A model generated the notes under the pieces. That model was given only the letters and a program-made list of their open reading frames with translations. It had not been told where the DNA came from and made no database searches. From assembly GCF_947497555.1 (NCBI RefSeq), contig NZ_CANMGY010000008.1, positions 62,001-126,000 of the forward strand: a DNA stretch of 64,000 nt. The letters are read 5' to 3'. Shown one piece after another: positions 43,331 through 54,363 of this stretch. Source of the DNA: an uncultured Umboniibacter sp. Lineage in GTDB: Bacteria > Pseudomonadota > Gammaproteobacteria > Pseudomonadales > DSM-25080. The translations under genes and the position numbers were made by a program. The first letter of the stretch is position 1. Every line of letters starts with the position of its first letter.

Positions 43331-44212
43331 CTACTTCGTCGGCATGCTCACGTCAGTGTCTTTTGATGGTGCTTTTTGTTTTCTTGGAGTGGTATAAAAT
43401 GGCCAGAACAGCTGTTCTTTCCAGTCCGCTCTCAGCATTCCTGAGACACCATAGCGCTCAGGATACTGGCGACTAATTTTCGCCGTACCAAACAGTACAT
43501 CCCAGAAGAACAATAGATTTCCGTAATTCCCTTTATAGGTGGTAATGCCATCGCTCGGGTCTAGACCGTGGTGGGCTGAATGAGTGGAAGGGGTTGAAAT
43601 AGTTCGCTCAATCACCCAAGTGATTGGGTTCAACCACGGTCTATTGTACAAAAATCGATCCCACTTCCACTCCGAATGAGCACCAAAGATCACAGCCATT
43701 TTTACTACCAAATACACCGCATAAACCTCACCGAGGCCCAAGTAAATCAGTACCCCAGATAGCCATAGCGACGGCATCATCGCGTAGTAGAAGATGTTGT
43801 TCCGATAGACAATTCGAATACTCATATACTTACCGTTATGGTGAGCACGATGTAGTTTATAAAGCGGAATGAAGGTGTGAGACATTCGATGCCACCAATA
43901 TTGCATCATGTCATCAAACACCAGTAGCAACAGTATCTGGAAGGCGATAGCAGTTTCGGCAAGAGCGCTTCGATACTCCGGTAAGATAAACCCTAGTAGA
44001 TAGCTTACGGTAAAGAGAATGGTGGGTTGGGTTACGGCTACCACCAGCAGGGTGCTAATTGCCTCAACGCGCGCGTCGTCGCTAACTTCACCGTCGCGAC
44101 GAAGCAATTTACCTCGCCAAGCCTCAAGCAAGGCAAAGCCCGCAAAGATAAAAATAATAATTACTTCAATTTTCATAACCGCCATACTCAAATTTATTAT
44201 ATAGGTTGTCAT
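43331..44212 (-). CDS. Fatty acid hydroxylase / sterol desaturase family protein
   Basis: A 293-residue membrane di-iron oxygenase. Histidine boxes are WWHRMSH (near 108), KLHRAHH (near 122) and STHSAHHGLD (near 208), matching HxxxxH, HxxHH and HxxHH of the superfamily. Four or more helices flank them. Substrate could be a fatty acid or sterol-like lipid. The start is uncertain: ATG 44212, or inner ATGs at 44182 and 44173. Divergent from the Crp/Fnr gene, with only 54 bases between the start codons (44212 and 44267), so the promoters overlap. Confidence 0.87.
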   Translation of the reverse strand: MTTYIINLSMAVMKIEVIIIFIFAGFALLEAWRGKLLRRDGEVSDDARVEAISTLLVVAVTQPTILFTVSYLLGFILPEYRSALAETAIAFQILLLLVFDDMMQYWWHRMSHTFIPLYKLHRAHHNGKYMSIRIVYRNNIFYYAMMPSLWLSGVLIYLGLGEVYAVYLVVKMAVIFGAHSEWKWDRFLYNRPWLNPITWVIERTISTPSTHSAHHGLDPSDGITTYKGNYGNLLFFWDVLFGTAKISRQYPERYGVSGMLRADWKEQLFWPFYTTPRKQKAPSKDTDVSMPTK

Positions 44213-44266
44213 CCTATCCCGAGACTATGCTATAAAATATATCATTGTATAGATTTAGGAATTTTC

Positions 44267-44914
44267 ATGATTTCAGCCAACCTTTCACCACAGCTTCTAC
44301 CCATTGAACATCTCAATGCTTTTGAAGACTTTTGCCCTCGCATTAACTATGCAAAGGGGGAGGTAATTCATCAGCGGGATGAGGATAAGCCGGGGTTTTC
44401 AATTATCACTCGCGGCAACGTTAAAGTGGGTAATTATGATAAACAGGGCAACTATTTATTGACTCAGGTTCTGGGGGAACTAGAAATCTTCGGGGAGATA
44501 ACCCTCTTCACCCACTACGCCCGAAGCCATACTGTTGAGGCGCTTTCGGACTGTGAGGTGATTCAAGTAAGCCGCGATAGCTTCGAGTACTACGCCGCTC
44601 AGAATCCCTCTATCAGGGATGTAATGCTAACCATGTTGGCGGAAAAATTACGTACCTGCGTGGATCTAATGGATGACCTACGTCATCTCTCGGTCACTCA
44701 ACGCCTTGCCAAGCTTCTACTAAATTTTGCCTCAGCTAAAGACGCCCCTCACGTGAAATTACGCCAAAGTGATCTGGCCGATCACCTAGGTCTGACGATA
44801 CTCACCGTACACCGAGCGCTAAAACGACTGGCCAGCGAAGGGCTCATTGAACTGAAATATGGTGGTATAGAAGTCGTCAATGCCTCAGAACTAGCGCGCT
44901 TTGCGCAGCGCTAG
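44267..44914 (+). CDS. Crp/Fnr family transcriptional regulator
   Basis: A 215-residue regulator. The N-terminal cyclic-nucleotide-binding fold spans residues ~10-115 (GEVIHQRDEDKPGFSIITRGNVKVG; GEITLFTHYARSHTVEALSDCEV), a dimerisation helix follows, and the helix-turn-helix is KLRQSDLADHLGLTILTVHRALKRLASEGLIEL (about 165-200). The FNR iron-sulphur cysteine pattern is absent, so oxygen sensing of that type is unlikely. ATG at 44267 with AGGA ten bases upstream. Divergent from the hydroxylase, which it may regulate. Confidence 0.88.
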   Translation: MISANLSPQLLPIEHLNAFEDFCPRINYAKGEVIHQRDEDKPGFSIITRGNVKVGNYDKQGNYLLTQVLGELEIFGEITLFTHYARSHTVEALSDCEVIQVSRDSFEYYAAQNPSIRDVMLTMLAEKLRTCVDLMDDLRHLSVTQRLAKLLLNFASAKDAPHVKLRQSDLADHLGLTILTVHRALKRLASEGLIELKYGGIEVVNASELARFAQR

Positions 44915-44964
44915 TGCCGAGTTATTCGCAGAGATCAATCGAAGCGTAAGCGTGTTACACAACC

Positions 44965-45023
44965 GCTCTTAAACCTTACGATTTCTAGCTCTTAAACCTC
45001 ACAGCTTCTAGCTGTTAAATTGG
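44965..45023. repeat. Short tandem repeat, 23-bp units
   Basis: GCTCTTAAACCTTACGATTTC... at 44965-44987 is followed by a near copy GCTCTTAAACCTCACAGCTTC... at 44988-45010 and a partial third at 45011-45023 (GCTGTTAAATTGG). The stop codon of the minus-strand TonB-like gene lies in the second unit. Confidence 0.8.
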
Positions 45024-46108
45024 TAGAGACTAACTTGGCTATTCACCTGCCCCTCAAGGCGAACTGAACATTCCCCCCACGTACTTGGAATCGTAAAAGC
45101 GCCTTGCCCCTGATAGTCGTAGCGTTTGTATTTGCCACTACAGCGAAGTTCAAACGCTGATATCTCACCAGACTCCACCGCAAACTCAAAGACCGGGCGG
45201 GAAAGTCGATAAGACCATGTTCCTCGTTCGCTGAGGTCACCCTTAGCGATAAGGTACTCCTGTTCAGCAAGTCGCAGTTCAAGGGTCTCTGCGAGTTCAA
45301 GTAAAGAACTTAGTCCCTCCTCGTTCCTCAACTCCCCGGGAATTTTCTCCGCGAGCTCTACTGCATCAAGATACTGTTGGCTATCCAGCATAATTGCGAA
45401 GGCTCGCTGAAATAGGATAGTTGTGTTATCCGCGCTCAATCGGTCTGGCCCCCAATCGTTTGCTCCCCAGCTGATTGCCCGCTGATATTCCGAAAGCGCC
45501 GAAATGCTATCGCCTTGCTGCTCAAAATTAAGACCACTCAGCAGCCGATAATTCGCTTCCTCATAGAAACTAGTGAGCTCCATTTCGTCAAGCTGACCAA
45601 CGAACTCCGAAAAGGCGACAAAATCTTCTGCTTTATAAGCTTCAACCGCGTCGTTACTGATGTTCACAAAACGCGACGACCCGCCCTGAGATGAATTCCC
45701 AATTTCAAAGGTGAACATATTACTGTTATCACAGGATTCAATAGGTTCACCGTTGAGCATCGCGGGCTCATACTTGCGCTTTAGTGCCGCTTTAAGCGCT
45801 TCGCGTTCAAAATGGGAGCTACCACTGGAATCCTCGATCACGGCGTGAGCCACGTTGCCTTCGGTGTCGATGACATAACTCACGGTCGCCCAGCCTTCCC
45901 GTTCTCGGCGCAACTCTGTACGTGGGTATCGGGGTGCTACGGGGCGAACGATTTGCGGTTCAATAAATTCGCTAACTGAGCGCGCGACCTCACCGGGTAA
46001 CACCATGTCCTGAGCCGTTTCAACTTCAGGTCTAGTTTGAGTCGAAGACGTTCCATCGATATTACCGGGCGCCGCTACGGCGGCCGCTATTACAAGTGTT
46101 GCAAGCAT
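45008..46108 (-). CDS. Exported protein with TonB C-terminal-like domain and TPR-like helices
   Basis: A 366-residue protein. Short N-terminal hydrophobic segment (MLATLVIAAAVAAPGN, signal peptide), a TonB_C domain at ~55-135 (IVRPVAPRYPRTELRREREGWATVSYVIDTEGNVAHAVIEDSSG ... KAALKRKYEPAMLNGEP), then a helical TPR-like region (~155-280) and a C-terminal beta-rich part. TonB_C domains contact outer-membrane receptors; stand-alone forms like this without the TonB transmembrane/Pro region are of unknown role. ATG at 46108 has AAGGA upstream; an in-frame TTG two codons earlier is possible. Confidence 0.82.
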   Translation of the reverse strand: MLATLVIAAAVAAPGNIDGTSSTQTRPEVETAQDMVLPGEVARSVSEFIEPQIVRPVAPRYPRTELRREREGWATVSYVIDTEGNVAHAVIEDSSGSSHFEREALKAALKRKYEPAMLNGEPIESCDNSNMFTFEIGNSSQGGSSRFVNISNDAVEAYKAEDFVAFSEFVGQLDEMELTSFYEEANYRLLSGLNFEQQGDSISALSEYQRAISWGANDWGPDRLSADNTTILFQRAFAIMLDSQQYLDAVELAEKIPGELRNEEGLSSLLELAETLELRLAEQEYLIAKGDLSERGTWSYRLSRPVFEFAVESGEISAFELRCSGKYKRYDYQGQGAFTIPSTWGECSVRLEGQVNSQVSLYQFNS

Positions 46109-46218
46109 GTCCAAATTCCTTTTTTATATTTACTCTCGCCTTATCCGACGAATGATTAGTTAGCCTTCAATCCTATCAAGCACCCAAGCCGAAGAACAGG
46201 CGTGAATGTTGTCTAATC

Positions 46219-47724
46219 TCACAGCCCGCTAGACTGAATTAGATGCAGCTCCGTCTGCCGACCTGATAAAAACTCAATGCCTTCACCGTCAAAAAAAGCA
46301 TCCTCTTCCAACATAATCCGGATGACCTGGCCGTCCCACTCGGGTATTTCAGCACTCACATTAAGCTCAATGGAATAGGCGGTATTCGGATAGATAGGGT
46401 AATCCCCGGCTATCGGCACTCCACCCTGTGAATCCCACATCCCAATCGTGGGGCCTGCAGCATGACCATGTAAACCAAGTGGATGAGTGTAAATACTAGG
46501 CACTAAGCCCTCAACCTTGGCAGTTGCTAACGAGGAGGCCAAGAGTTCATTACCCGTCACCCCCACCGCAAAGCCAGACATCAGAATATCCTGTAAACGA
46601 TTGCCCTGCGCCAGGGCATTTTGCAAGCCCGCTGGTGCGGACTGTTCGCCTTCCTTCAGCACATAGGCGTGCTGTTGCTGATCGGTATTAAGGCGCAGAT
46701 ACACAATGCCGAAGTCTACGTGCAACAGATCTCCGGGCTGCACCACATTCTCAGCAACGCCATTACTAAAAGTTTCGATCTGGTCGAAGTCGGCACCGTC
46801 GTTACGCTGAAGCGATACGGAGGGATGAAACCAATTGCCTAGGTTTAGTGCCGCCGATTGCTCGCGCAACCACCAGGCAATATCGTCTGTGGTAGTCACT
46901 CCTGGTGTAACCACAGCATTCGAAAAGGCCGTAGCAATGAGCTCATGACCTAAACCCACCAGCGATTGAAAGATCTGGACTTCACTGGCACTGCGCGTCT
47001 CTAACCACCCCAATGCTAACGGCTGTGCCGAGACAAGCTTGGCGCGCTGAGTAGGCGTTAACGCCTGACTAAACTGTTCGTATTCACTGGCACTCATTCC
47101 GTCTGCCAGCGCGAAGTGAGCATCCTTGTTAATCCCAATGGCACCGGGATTCTTAGTTGTAATGACGGCGGCTAAGGCGGCCCACTGATCAGGCTGCTCT
47201 TCCTTGTTCCACGCTTGCTCAAATATATTGCCCACGCCATAACGAGACACCGCTAACGCTTCAATCTCGGCGCCGTTGCCGGGGTTATACACCACCAACA
47301 TAGTGTGTCTTCTGGCCGACATCCAATCGGATGGCAACAGAGTTTTCAGCACCGGATCCTCATTGTACTCGCGCGACATAATGACCCATAGGTCTATCCC
47401 CGCTCGCTCCATCACGACCGGCATGACAGTCGCAAAGCGCTCGGCTAATACCGTATCAATGATCTCCGCACGTTCGCGCAAGGTAGGTAGCTGTTCAGCG
47501 GTGAATACCATGGGAGCTGTGGCGCGATGAGAACTCGTCACTTCAGCCTGCGCCAAAACGGTTGCAGCACTAATACTCGATACCAACAGAACCGCTGCCA
47601 ACAGCGTTGAAGTAGCGCGTTGTACAATAGCAATTACCGGCACAGCAACTGCCGCTAACGAAGGGGATAACATTACTTTCATAGGATGGACACTCGCAAA
47701 CTTTGATGGTGGTGGTAGCCGCAT
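46219..47724 (-). CDS. Secreted M24-family (Xaa-Pro aminopeptidase-like) metallopeptidase
   Basis: A 501-residue exported protein with a hydrophobic N-terminus (LLAAVLLVSSISAATVLAQA) and a pita-bread M24 fold. Metal ligands expected in the family appear as DLLHVDFGIVY (Asp pair partly D/V), HPLGLHGH and SIELNVS..(E). DLLHVDFG has one of the usual two Asp residues; GHAAGPT contains the His, so catalysis may be impaired or altered. The start could be ATG 47724 or ATG 47682; neither has a strong RBS. Confidence 0.85.
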   Translation of the reverse strand: MRLPPPSKFASVHPMKVMLSPSLAAVAVPVIAIVQRATSTLLAAVLLVSSISAATVLAQAEVTSSHRATAPMVFTAEQLPTLRERAEIIDTVLAERFATVMPVVMERAGIDLWVIMSREYNEDPVLKTLLPSDWMSARRHTMLVVYNPGNGAEIEALAVSRYGVGNIFEQAWNKEEQPDQWAALAAVITTKNPGAIGINKDAHFALADGMSASEYEQFSQALTPTQRAKLVSAQPLALGWLETRSASEVQIFQSLVGLGHELIATAFSNAVVTPGVTTTDDIAWWLREQSAALNLGNWFHPSVSLQRNDGADFDQIETFSNGVAENVVQPGDLLHVDFGIVYLRLNTDQQQHAYVLKEGEQSAPAGLQNALAQGNRLQDILMSGFAVGVTGNELLASSLATAKVEGLVPSIYTHPLGLHGHAAGPTIGMWDSQGGVPIAGDYPIYPNTAYSIELNVSAEIPEWDGQVIRIMLEEDAFFDGEGIEFLSGRQTELHLIQSSGL

Positions 47725-47912
47725 AAATGGGCATCAAGCCAAGCTAATACAAAAAGACTACCACAGGTTGGTGATCAAGCAGCAATACTGAATGGGAAGT
47801 AAAAGGGTCGCAGTAGCCTAGCCTATGGGGGAAATAGGCAGGGGTTACGCTACTGCGACAACAGGGGTGAGGCATGTCCTGTGCCAGCACCCATGTAAGG
47901 TAGCCCTAACGA

Positions 47913-48131
47913 TCAGTCTTCAATGACTGGCAGTTGGGAAACTTCCGGAATAAAGACATCTGTGATATCAACGTTGAACACATGTGCAATATCAAAAGCC
48001 AGCTGCAGTGATGGGCTATGCTTGCCCCGTTCTAGTGCATTAATGGCCTGACGCGATACGCCTAAGCGTTTTGCCAACGTCTCCTGAGACCAGTCTTGCT
48101 CGGCCCGCAGCACTTTGATCTTATTCTGCAT
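47913..48131 (-). CDS. XRE-family helix-turn-helix regulator
   Basis: A 72-residue DNA-binding protein: KIKVLRAEQDWSQETLAKRLGVSRQAINALERGKHSPSLQLAFDIAHVFNVDITDVF, a complete XRE/Cro helix-turn-helix of the YgzD-like group. It overlaps the upstream membrane protein gene by 11 bases (start ATG 48131; GTG at 48140 also in frame). Operator-like repeats upstream of the operon suggest autoregulation. Confidence 0.92.
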   Translation of the reverse strand: MQNKIKVLRAEQDWSQETLAKRLGVSRQAINALERGKHSPSLQLAFDIAHVFNVDITDVFIPEVSQLPVIED

Positions 48132-48522
48132 GGCTATCACGCTTAACCAATAACGCTACCACCAAGCCATGGCAGCCAAAGACTATAGGTAGAATGAATG
48201 CCGGGTTCACAGCAGGTACATCGAATTTATACATCAACATACCGTAGGTGTAGGAAACGAAGCACAGGGTTCCCAATATCCACATAAAGGCTTCGCCTAT
48301 CCGCCCCCGCATATATTCATCCTGACGCAGATAATAGCGGCGATAAATTGCGAACGCCCAGAACAGCGGCAAGATAGGGATTAGCGTGATCATCACCTTA
48401 GGTATTAGTGATAACTCTGTTGTGGCCATAATCACTGACTGAATTCCCATCAGGATTAGAAACAATCCCATGGACATTGCGAACTGTGGCTTACAGTTTT
48501 TAATTCTATTGATCATATCCAT
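48121..48522 (-). CDS. Four-helix membrane protein paired with an XRE regulator
   Basis: A 133-residue membrane protein with four helices (about 14-35, 42-60, 80-100, 108-126), charged loop RRYYLRQDEYMRGRIGEAFMW between helices 2 and 3. Such proteins often occur upstream of YgzD-type XRE regulators; function unknown, perhaps a membrane-bound partner that controls the regulator. GAGG upstream of the ATG at 48522. First gene of a two-gene operon. Confidence 0.8.
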   Translation of the reverse strand: MDMINRIKNCKPQFAMSMGLFLILMGIQSVIMATTELSLIPKVMITLIPILPLFWAFAIYRRYYLRQDEYMRGRIGEAFMWILGTLCFVSYTYGMLMYKFDVPAVNPAFILPIVFGCHGLVVALLVKRDSHAE

Positions 48523-48596
48523 TGATACATCCTCGTTTACATTGGGGGAGAGCTCGAAAACTCAGTAATGTTCCCGCTTTTCGTGTCGGGCATGAT

Positions 48597-48648
48597 TTAC
48601 ATTATGTCAGTAAAACCTTACATGTCAAGTTATCTTTACATAATGTAA
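48597..48648 (-). promoter_or_regulatory. Operator-like repeats upstream of the membrane/XRE operon
   Basis: Three related sites: TTACATTATGTCA (48597-48609), TTACATGTCA (48618-48627) and the palindrome TTACATAATGTAA (48636-48648), spaced about two helical turns apart. They lie 75-127 bases upstream of the membrane-protein start. Likely binding sites for the XRE protein. Confidence 0.7.
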
Positions 48649-48881
48649 TGAAGTCATTACTAATCGAGGTCTACATGATGGCATTTTAAGTTTTTAAAGT
48701 GGACTTCCTCGGCCGAAGTGAACTGGCACCAACCCCCTTCCCACACTCCCACTAACGTTGAGCGGAAACAAAAATAGGCCACAGTAAACGCTGTGACCTA
48801 TTAATTAAATTACCACTCTTCAAACCGCTAATAGGCTAAATATTCATTCACTTCAGCGCCATCAACAGCATTTGAAAAGTC
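48649..48881. other. Non-coding region with the katG terminator
   Basis: No gene. It holds a perfect-stem terminator at 48773-48802 and the 3' end of katG; the left half probably contains the promoter of the XRE operon. Confidence 0.5.
48769..48802 (-). terminator. Terminator of katG
   Basis: On the minus strand AATAGGTCACAG (48802-48791), six-base loop, CTGTGGCCTATT (48784-48773) followed by TTTGTTT. One G-T pair. The flanking A-rich side would also allow termination in the other direction. Confidence 0.85.
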
Positions 48882-51104
<2,223 letters not shown>

Positions 51105-51321
51105 TTAATTCATTGCGATAAGTGTAGTAGCCAACTCAAATAAGTTTAAATCAATTAAAATCATAGAATTGATAGTTAAATACTATTCAATGAGATCGCA
51201 GGCGAAAGCGCGGTGTCTTCATCGGGAGAGTGATTAAATCTTGCGTTAATAACCTATTTGAGTCGCTATCCCTTTCACGTTATGGTCTTAGTCTTTGTGC
51301 GTTTTTATAAGGGAATTGGCT

Positions 51322-54177
51322 ATGAAAAACCTCTTTGTAGGCCTGATGACAGCCGTCATGGTTACGGCTTGCTCACCAGCGGAACAGCAGAGCAGTGATA
51401 CCAGTAATCAAGCGGGCACGGATTTCTCGCTGGATTACGAGTACTACCAGCTTGATAACGGCTTGAACGTCATTTTGCACCGCGATGACTCGGATCCTAT
51501 TGTGGCCGCTGCGACCATTATTCATGTAGGTTCATCACGTGAAGAAACGGGTAGAACGGGCTTCGCGCATCTGTTTGAGCACATGGCATTTAATGATTCC
51601 GAAAACGTGCCGCGCGGTGCTAACCGCCAGATGATTGAAGAGCTAGGTGGCTCCCGTAATGGTGGCACCTGGAGTGATGGCACCATTTACTACGAAGTTG
51701 TCCCCAAGGACGCCATTGAAAAGCTAATGTGGATTGATTCCGATCGCTTTGGCTACATGATCAACACCGTTACCGAATCGGCGCTAGAGCGCGAGAAACA
51801 GGTAGTTAAAAACGAGAAGCGCCAGCGTGTTGACAACCAACCCTATGGCCACACCGGCGCCATTATTCGCCGTGCACTCTACCCCGCAGGCCACCCCTAT
51901 TCTTGGACGGTCATTGGTGAACTTGAAGACTTACAGGCGGCGACCTTAGCCGATGTTCGCGAGTTCTACGATCGCTACTATGGCCCATCTAATGCCACCT
52001 TGGTGATTGCGGGTGATATTGATATTGAGGAAACCAAAGCGCTGGTCGAAACCTGGTTTGGTGAAATTCCGGCCGGTCAGGATATCAGTGACTTAGCCCC
52101 AATGCCGGTAAGCTTAGATGAATCTAAGCGCCTGTCGCACCTTGATAATTTCGCCCGGCTACCTGAGCTGCGTATCACCATCCCAACGGTGGAGGAATAT
52201 CACCCGGACAGCTATGCACTGGAAGCCTTGGCTCAGTTGTTAGCCGATGGTAAGCGCGCCCCACTCTATCGCCATGTAGTGGAAGAAGACGGCTTAGCGC
52301 CGGGTGTCCGAGCCAGTCAAAATAGCAGTGAGCTAGCTGGTGAGTTCTCGATAGCGGTTCGTGGTAACGCCGGCGTTGCCCTAGATGATGTTAGCGCCTC
52401 CATTGATCGCGCCCTGGCGGACTTCGAACAAAACGGTTTTGATGACCGCGATCTTGAGCGTATTAAAGCGGGCTTAGAAACCTCATTCTACCAAGGTGTT
52501 TCATCGGTATTAAACAAAGCCTTCCAGTTGGCAACCTATGCGGAATACGCCGGTGACCCGGGTTACTTCCAGACAGACATCCAGCGTATTCAAGCGGTCA
52601 CGCGTGAGGATGTGCTGCGCGTTTATAACACCTATGTGAAAGACGCCAATGCCATTTACACCAGCGTGGTGCCGAAGGCAGCGCCGGAACTAGTACTTGC
52701 TGGTTCAGTAGATGCCGGTATTGTCGAAGAAGCCATTGTGGCCGGCGCGGAGCCGACCTTCGATGACAGCGAAGCGGACTACGAACGAACCGTTACCGTG
52801 CATGACCGCAGCGAACCACCGCTGGGCCCAATGCCGGAGATTAAAACCCCGGTAGTGAGTGATAACCTTGCCGAGAATGGTGTGCGTTTACTCAACATTG
52901 AGTCCAATGAGCTACCACTGTTCAACTTCGAGCTCTACATCCCCGGCGGTGTCTGGCTAGAGGATGATAGCGACTATGGTGTCAACGCCCTCACCGCAAG
53001 TTTGATGAACGAAGGTACCGCCATGCGGACCCCGGCAGAACTGGAAGACGATATCGGTCTGCTAGGTTCGTCGCTAAGTATCAATTCGTCCATGGACGGC
53101 ATCATCCTTCGCGGCAGCGGCTTAGCCCGCAACTTCGAAGACACCTTGGCGATTGCGTCTGAAATGCTGCAATCACCGCGCTTTGAGCAAGCGGACTTTG
53201 ACCGCCTAAAGCAGCAAACGCTAACGCGCATTCAAGCCAGTGAAACCTCGCCCATGAGCATCGCATCACGCGCTGCCTTTGCGACCCTATATCCCGCTGA
53301 CTTCCGTGCGGCCACACCAACCGTAGGTACTTCGGAGACTGTTGGCAATCTTGAACTGGCTGACGTACAGGCTTTCTACCAACAGGCGATTCGCCCGAAC
53401 AACGCTGCCTTTAGTGTTGCGGGAGCCCTAGATAGCGAGCGAGTGCAACGTGCCTTTAACAGCCAATTTGGTAGTTGGACTGCCGCGGCAGACACTAGCG
53501 ATCAAAGCAATGGGCAAAGCGAAGCACCCGTCGCGGCAGCAACCGAACTCCCTAACTGGGTATTCGTGGATCTGCCCGATGCCAAGCAATCGGTGCTGTT
53601 CATGGCCGCTCAGGGACCATCATCTTACTCTTCGGATGAGTACGATTTGGATGTTGCTATCAACCGCCTAGGTGGTGGTAGTAGTGCACAGTTATTCCAA
53701 ACCCTACGTATTCAATTAGGCTATACCTACGGCGCGTATGCCACGGTCTATGGCGGGCGCTACAACGGTCCGGCTTTGGCCTATAGCAGTGTTCGCGCTA
53801 ATGTCACATCAGAGGCTATGGAAGTTTTTCAAGGGCTGATTGAAGGCTATGACGCTCAGTTTAGCGAAGCCGATTTAGCGACTACGCAGAACATTCTGAT
53901 TAAATCACAGACTCGTGCCTATGAAAGCTTGGGGCAGAAAACGGGGATGCTATCGGAGATGGCGCGCTACAACCGCACTAGCGATTATGTGTCGGCACGT
54001 CAGAACCGTGTTGCCAACATGAGCACTGACCGAGTAAGTGAACTGCTAAACCAGTACCTACCACAGGACAAACTGCTGTATGTGATTGTGGGTGATAAAG
54101 CCACTCAGTACGATACGCTGGTTGAACAGCTGGGCGAACCACGTGAGCTTGATCGATGGGGACAGCCAGTGGAGTAA
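51322..54177 (+). CDS. M16-family zinc protease, lipoprotein
   Basis: A 951-residue exported insulinase-type protease. Lipoprotein signal peptide with the lipobox VTAC at C17. The active half has the inverted zinc motif HLFEH (residues 83-87) and the downstream glutamate region (EREKQVVKNEKRQRVD, near 155); the second half, from about 520, is a non-catalytic M16 repeat (SLMNEGTAMRTPAEL; RLGGGSSAQLFQTLRIQLGYTYGAYATV). Tethered to a membrane, presumably degrading periplasmic peptides. ATG at 51322 has AAGGGA upstream. A strong terminator follows. Confidence 0.95.
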   Translation: MKNLFVGLMTAVMVTACSPAEQQSSDTSNQAGTDFSLDYEYYQLDNGLNVILHRDDSDPIVAAATIIHVGSSREETGRTGFAHLFEHMAFNDSENVPRGANRQMIEELGGSRNGGTWSDGTIYYEVVPKDAIEKLMWIDSDRFGYMINTVTESALEREKQVVKNEKRQRVDNQPYGHTGAIIRRALYPAGHPYSWTVIGELEDLQAATLADVREFYDRYYGPSNATLVIAGDIDIEETKALVETWFGEIPAGQDISDLAPMPVSLDESKRLSHLDNFARLPELRITIPTVEEYHPDSYALEALAQLLADGKRAPLYRHVVEEDGLAPGVRASQNSSELAGEFSIAVRGNAGVALDDVSASIDRALADFEQNGFDDRDLERIKAGLETSFYQGVSSVLNKAFQLATYAEYAGDPGYFQTDIQRIQAVTREDVLRVYNTYVKDANAIYTSVVPKAAPELVLAGSVDAGIVEEAIVAGAEPTFDDSEADYERTVTVHDRSEPPLGPMPEIKTPVVSDNLAENGVRLLNIESNELPLFNFELYIPGGVWLEDDSDYGVNALTASLMNEGTAMRTPAELEDDIGLLGSSLSINSSMDGIILRGSGLARNFEDTLAIASEMLQSPRFEQADFDRLKQQTLTRIQASETSPMSIASRAAFATLYPADFRAATPTVGTSETVGNLELADVQAFYQQAIRPNNAAFSVAGALDSERVQRAFNSQFGSWTAAADTSDQSNGQSEAPVAAATELPNWVFVDLPDAKQSVLFMAAQGPSSYSSDEYDLDVAINRLGGGSSAQLFQTLRIQLGYTYGAYATVYGGRYNGPALAYSSVRANVTSEAMEVFQGLIEGYDAQFSEADLATTQNILIKSQTRAYESLGQKTGMLSEMARYNRTSDYVSARQNRVANMSTDRVSELLNQYLPQDKLLYVIVGDKATQYDTLVEQLGEPRELDRWGQPVE

Positions 54178-54232
54178 TTACCACTCGGGGCGTATCACCT
54201 AGCCCACCTAAACATCCTTCAAAGGAAAGCAG

Positions 54233-54260
54233 AATGCCCTCTTAGCGAGGGCATTTTTAT
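54233..54260 (+). terminator. Terminator after the M16 protease
   Basis: AATGCCCTC (54233-54241) and GAGGGCATT (54247-54255) form a nine-base perfect stem with a five-base loop, then TTTT. Followed by unusual T7 and G7 runs at 54273-54286. Confidence 0.93.
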
Positions 54261-54363
54261 AACTCCTTTTTGTTTTTTTGGGGGGGCGGCCCCGACTGTC
54301 TTCGCCATCTTGGGGGGACTATGAAGACTGTCTATGCCGCCGTTGTTAAACGATGAAGCGCGA

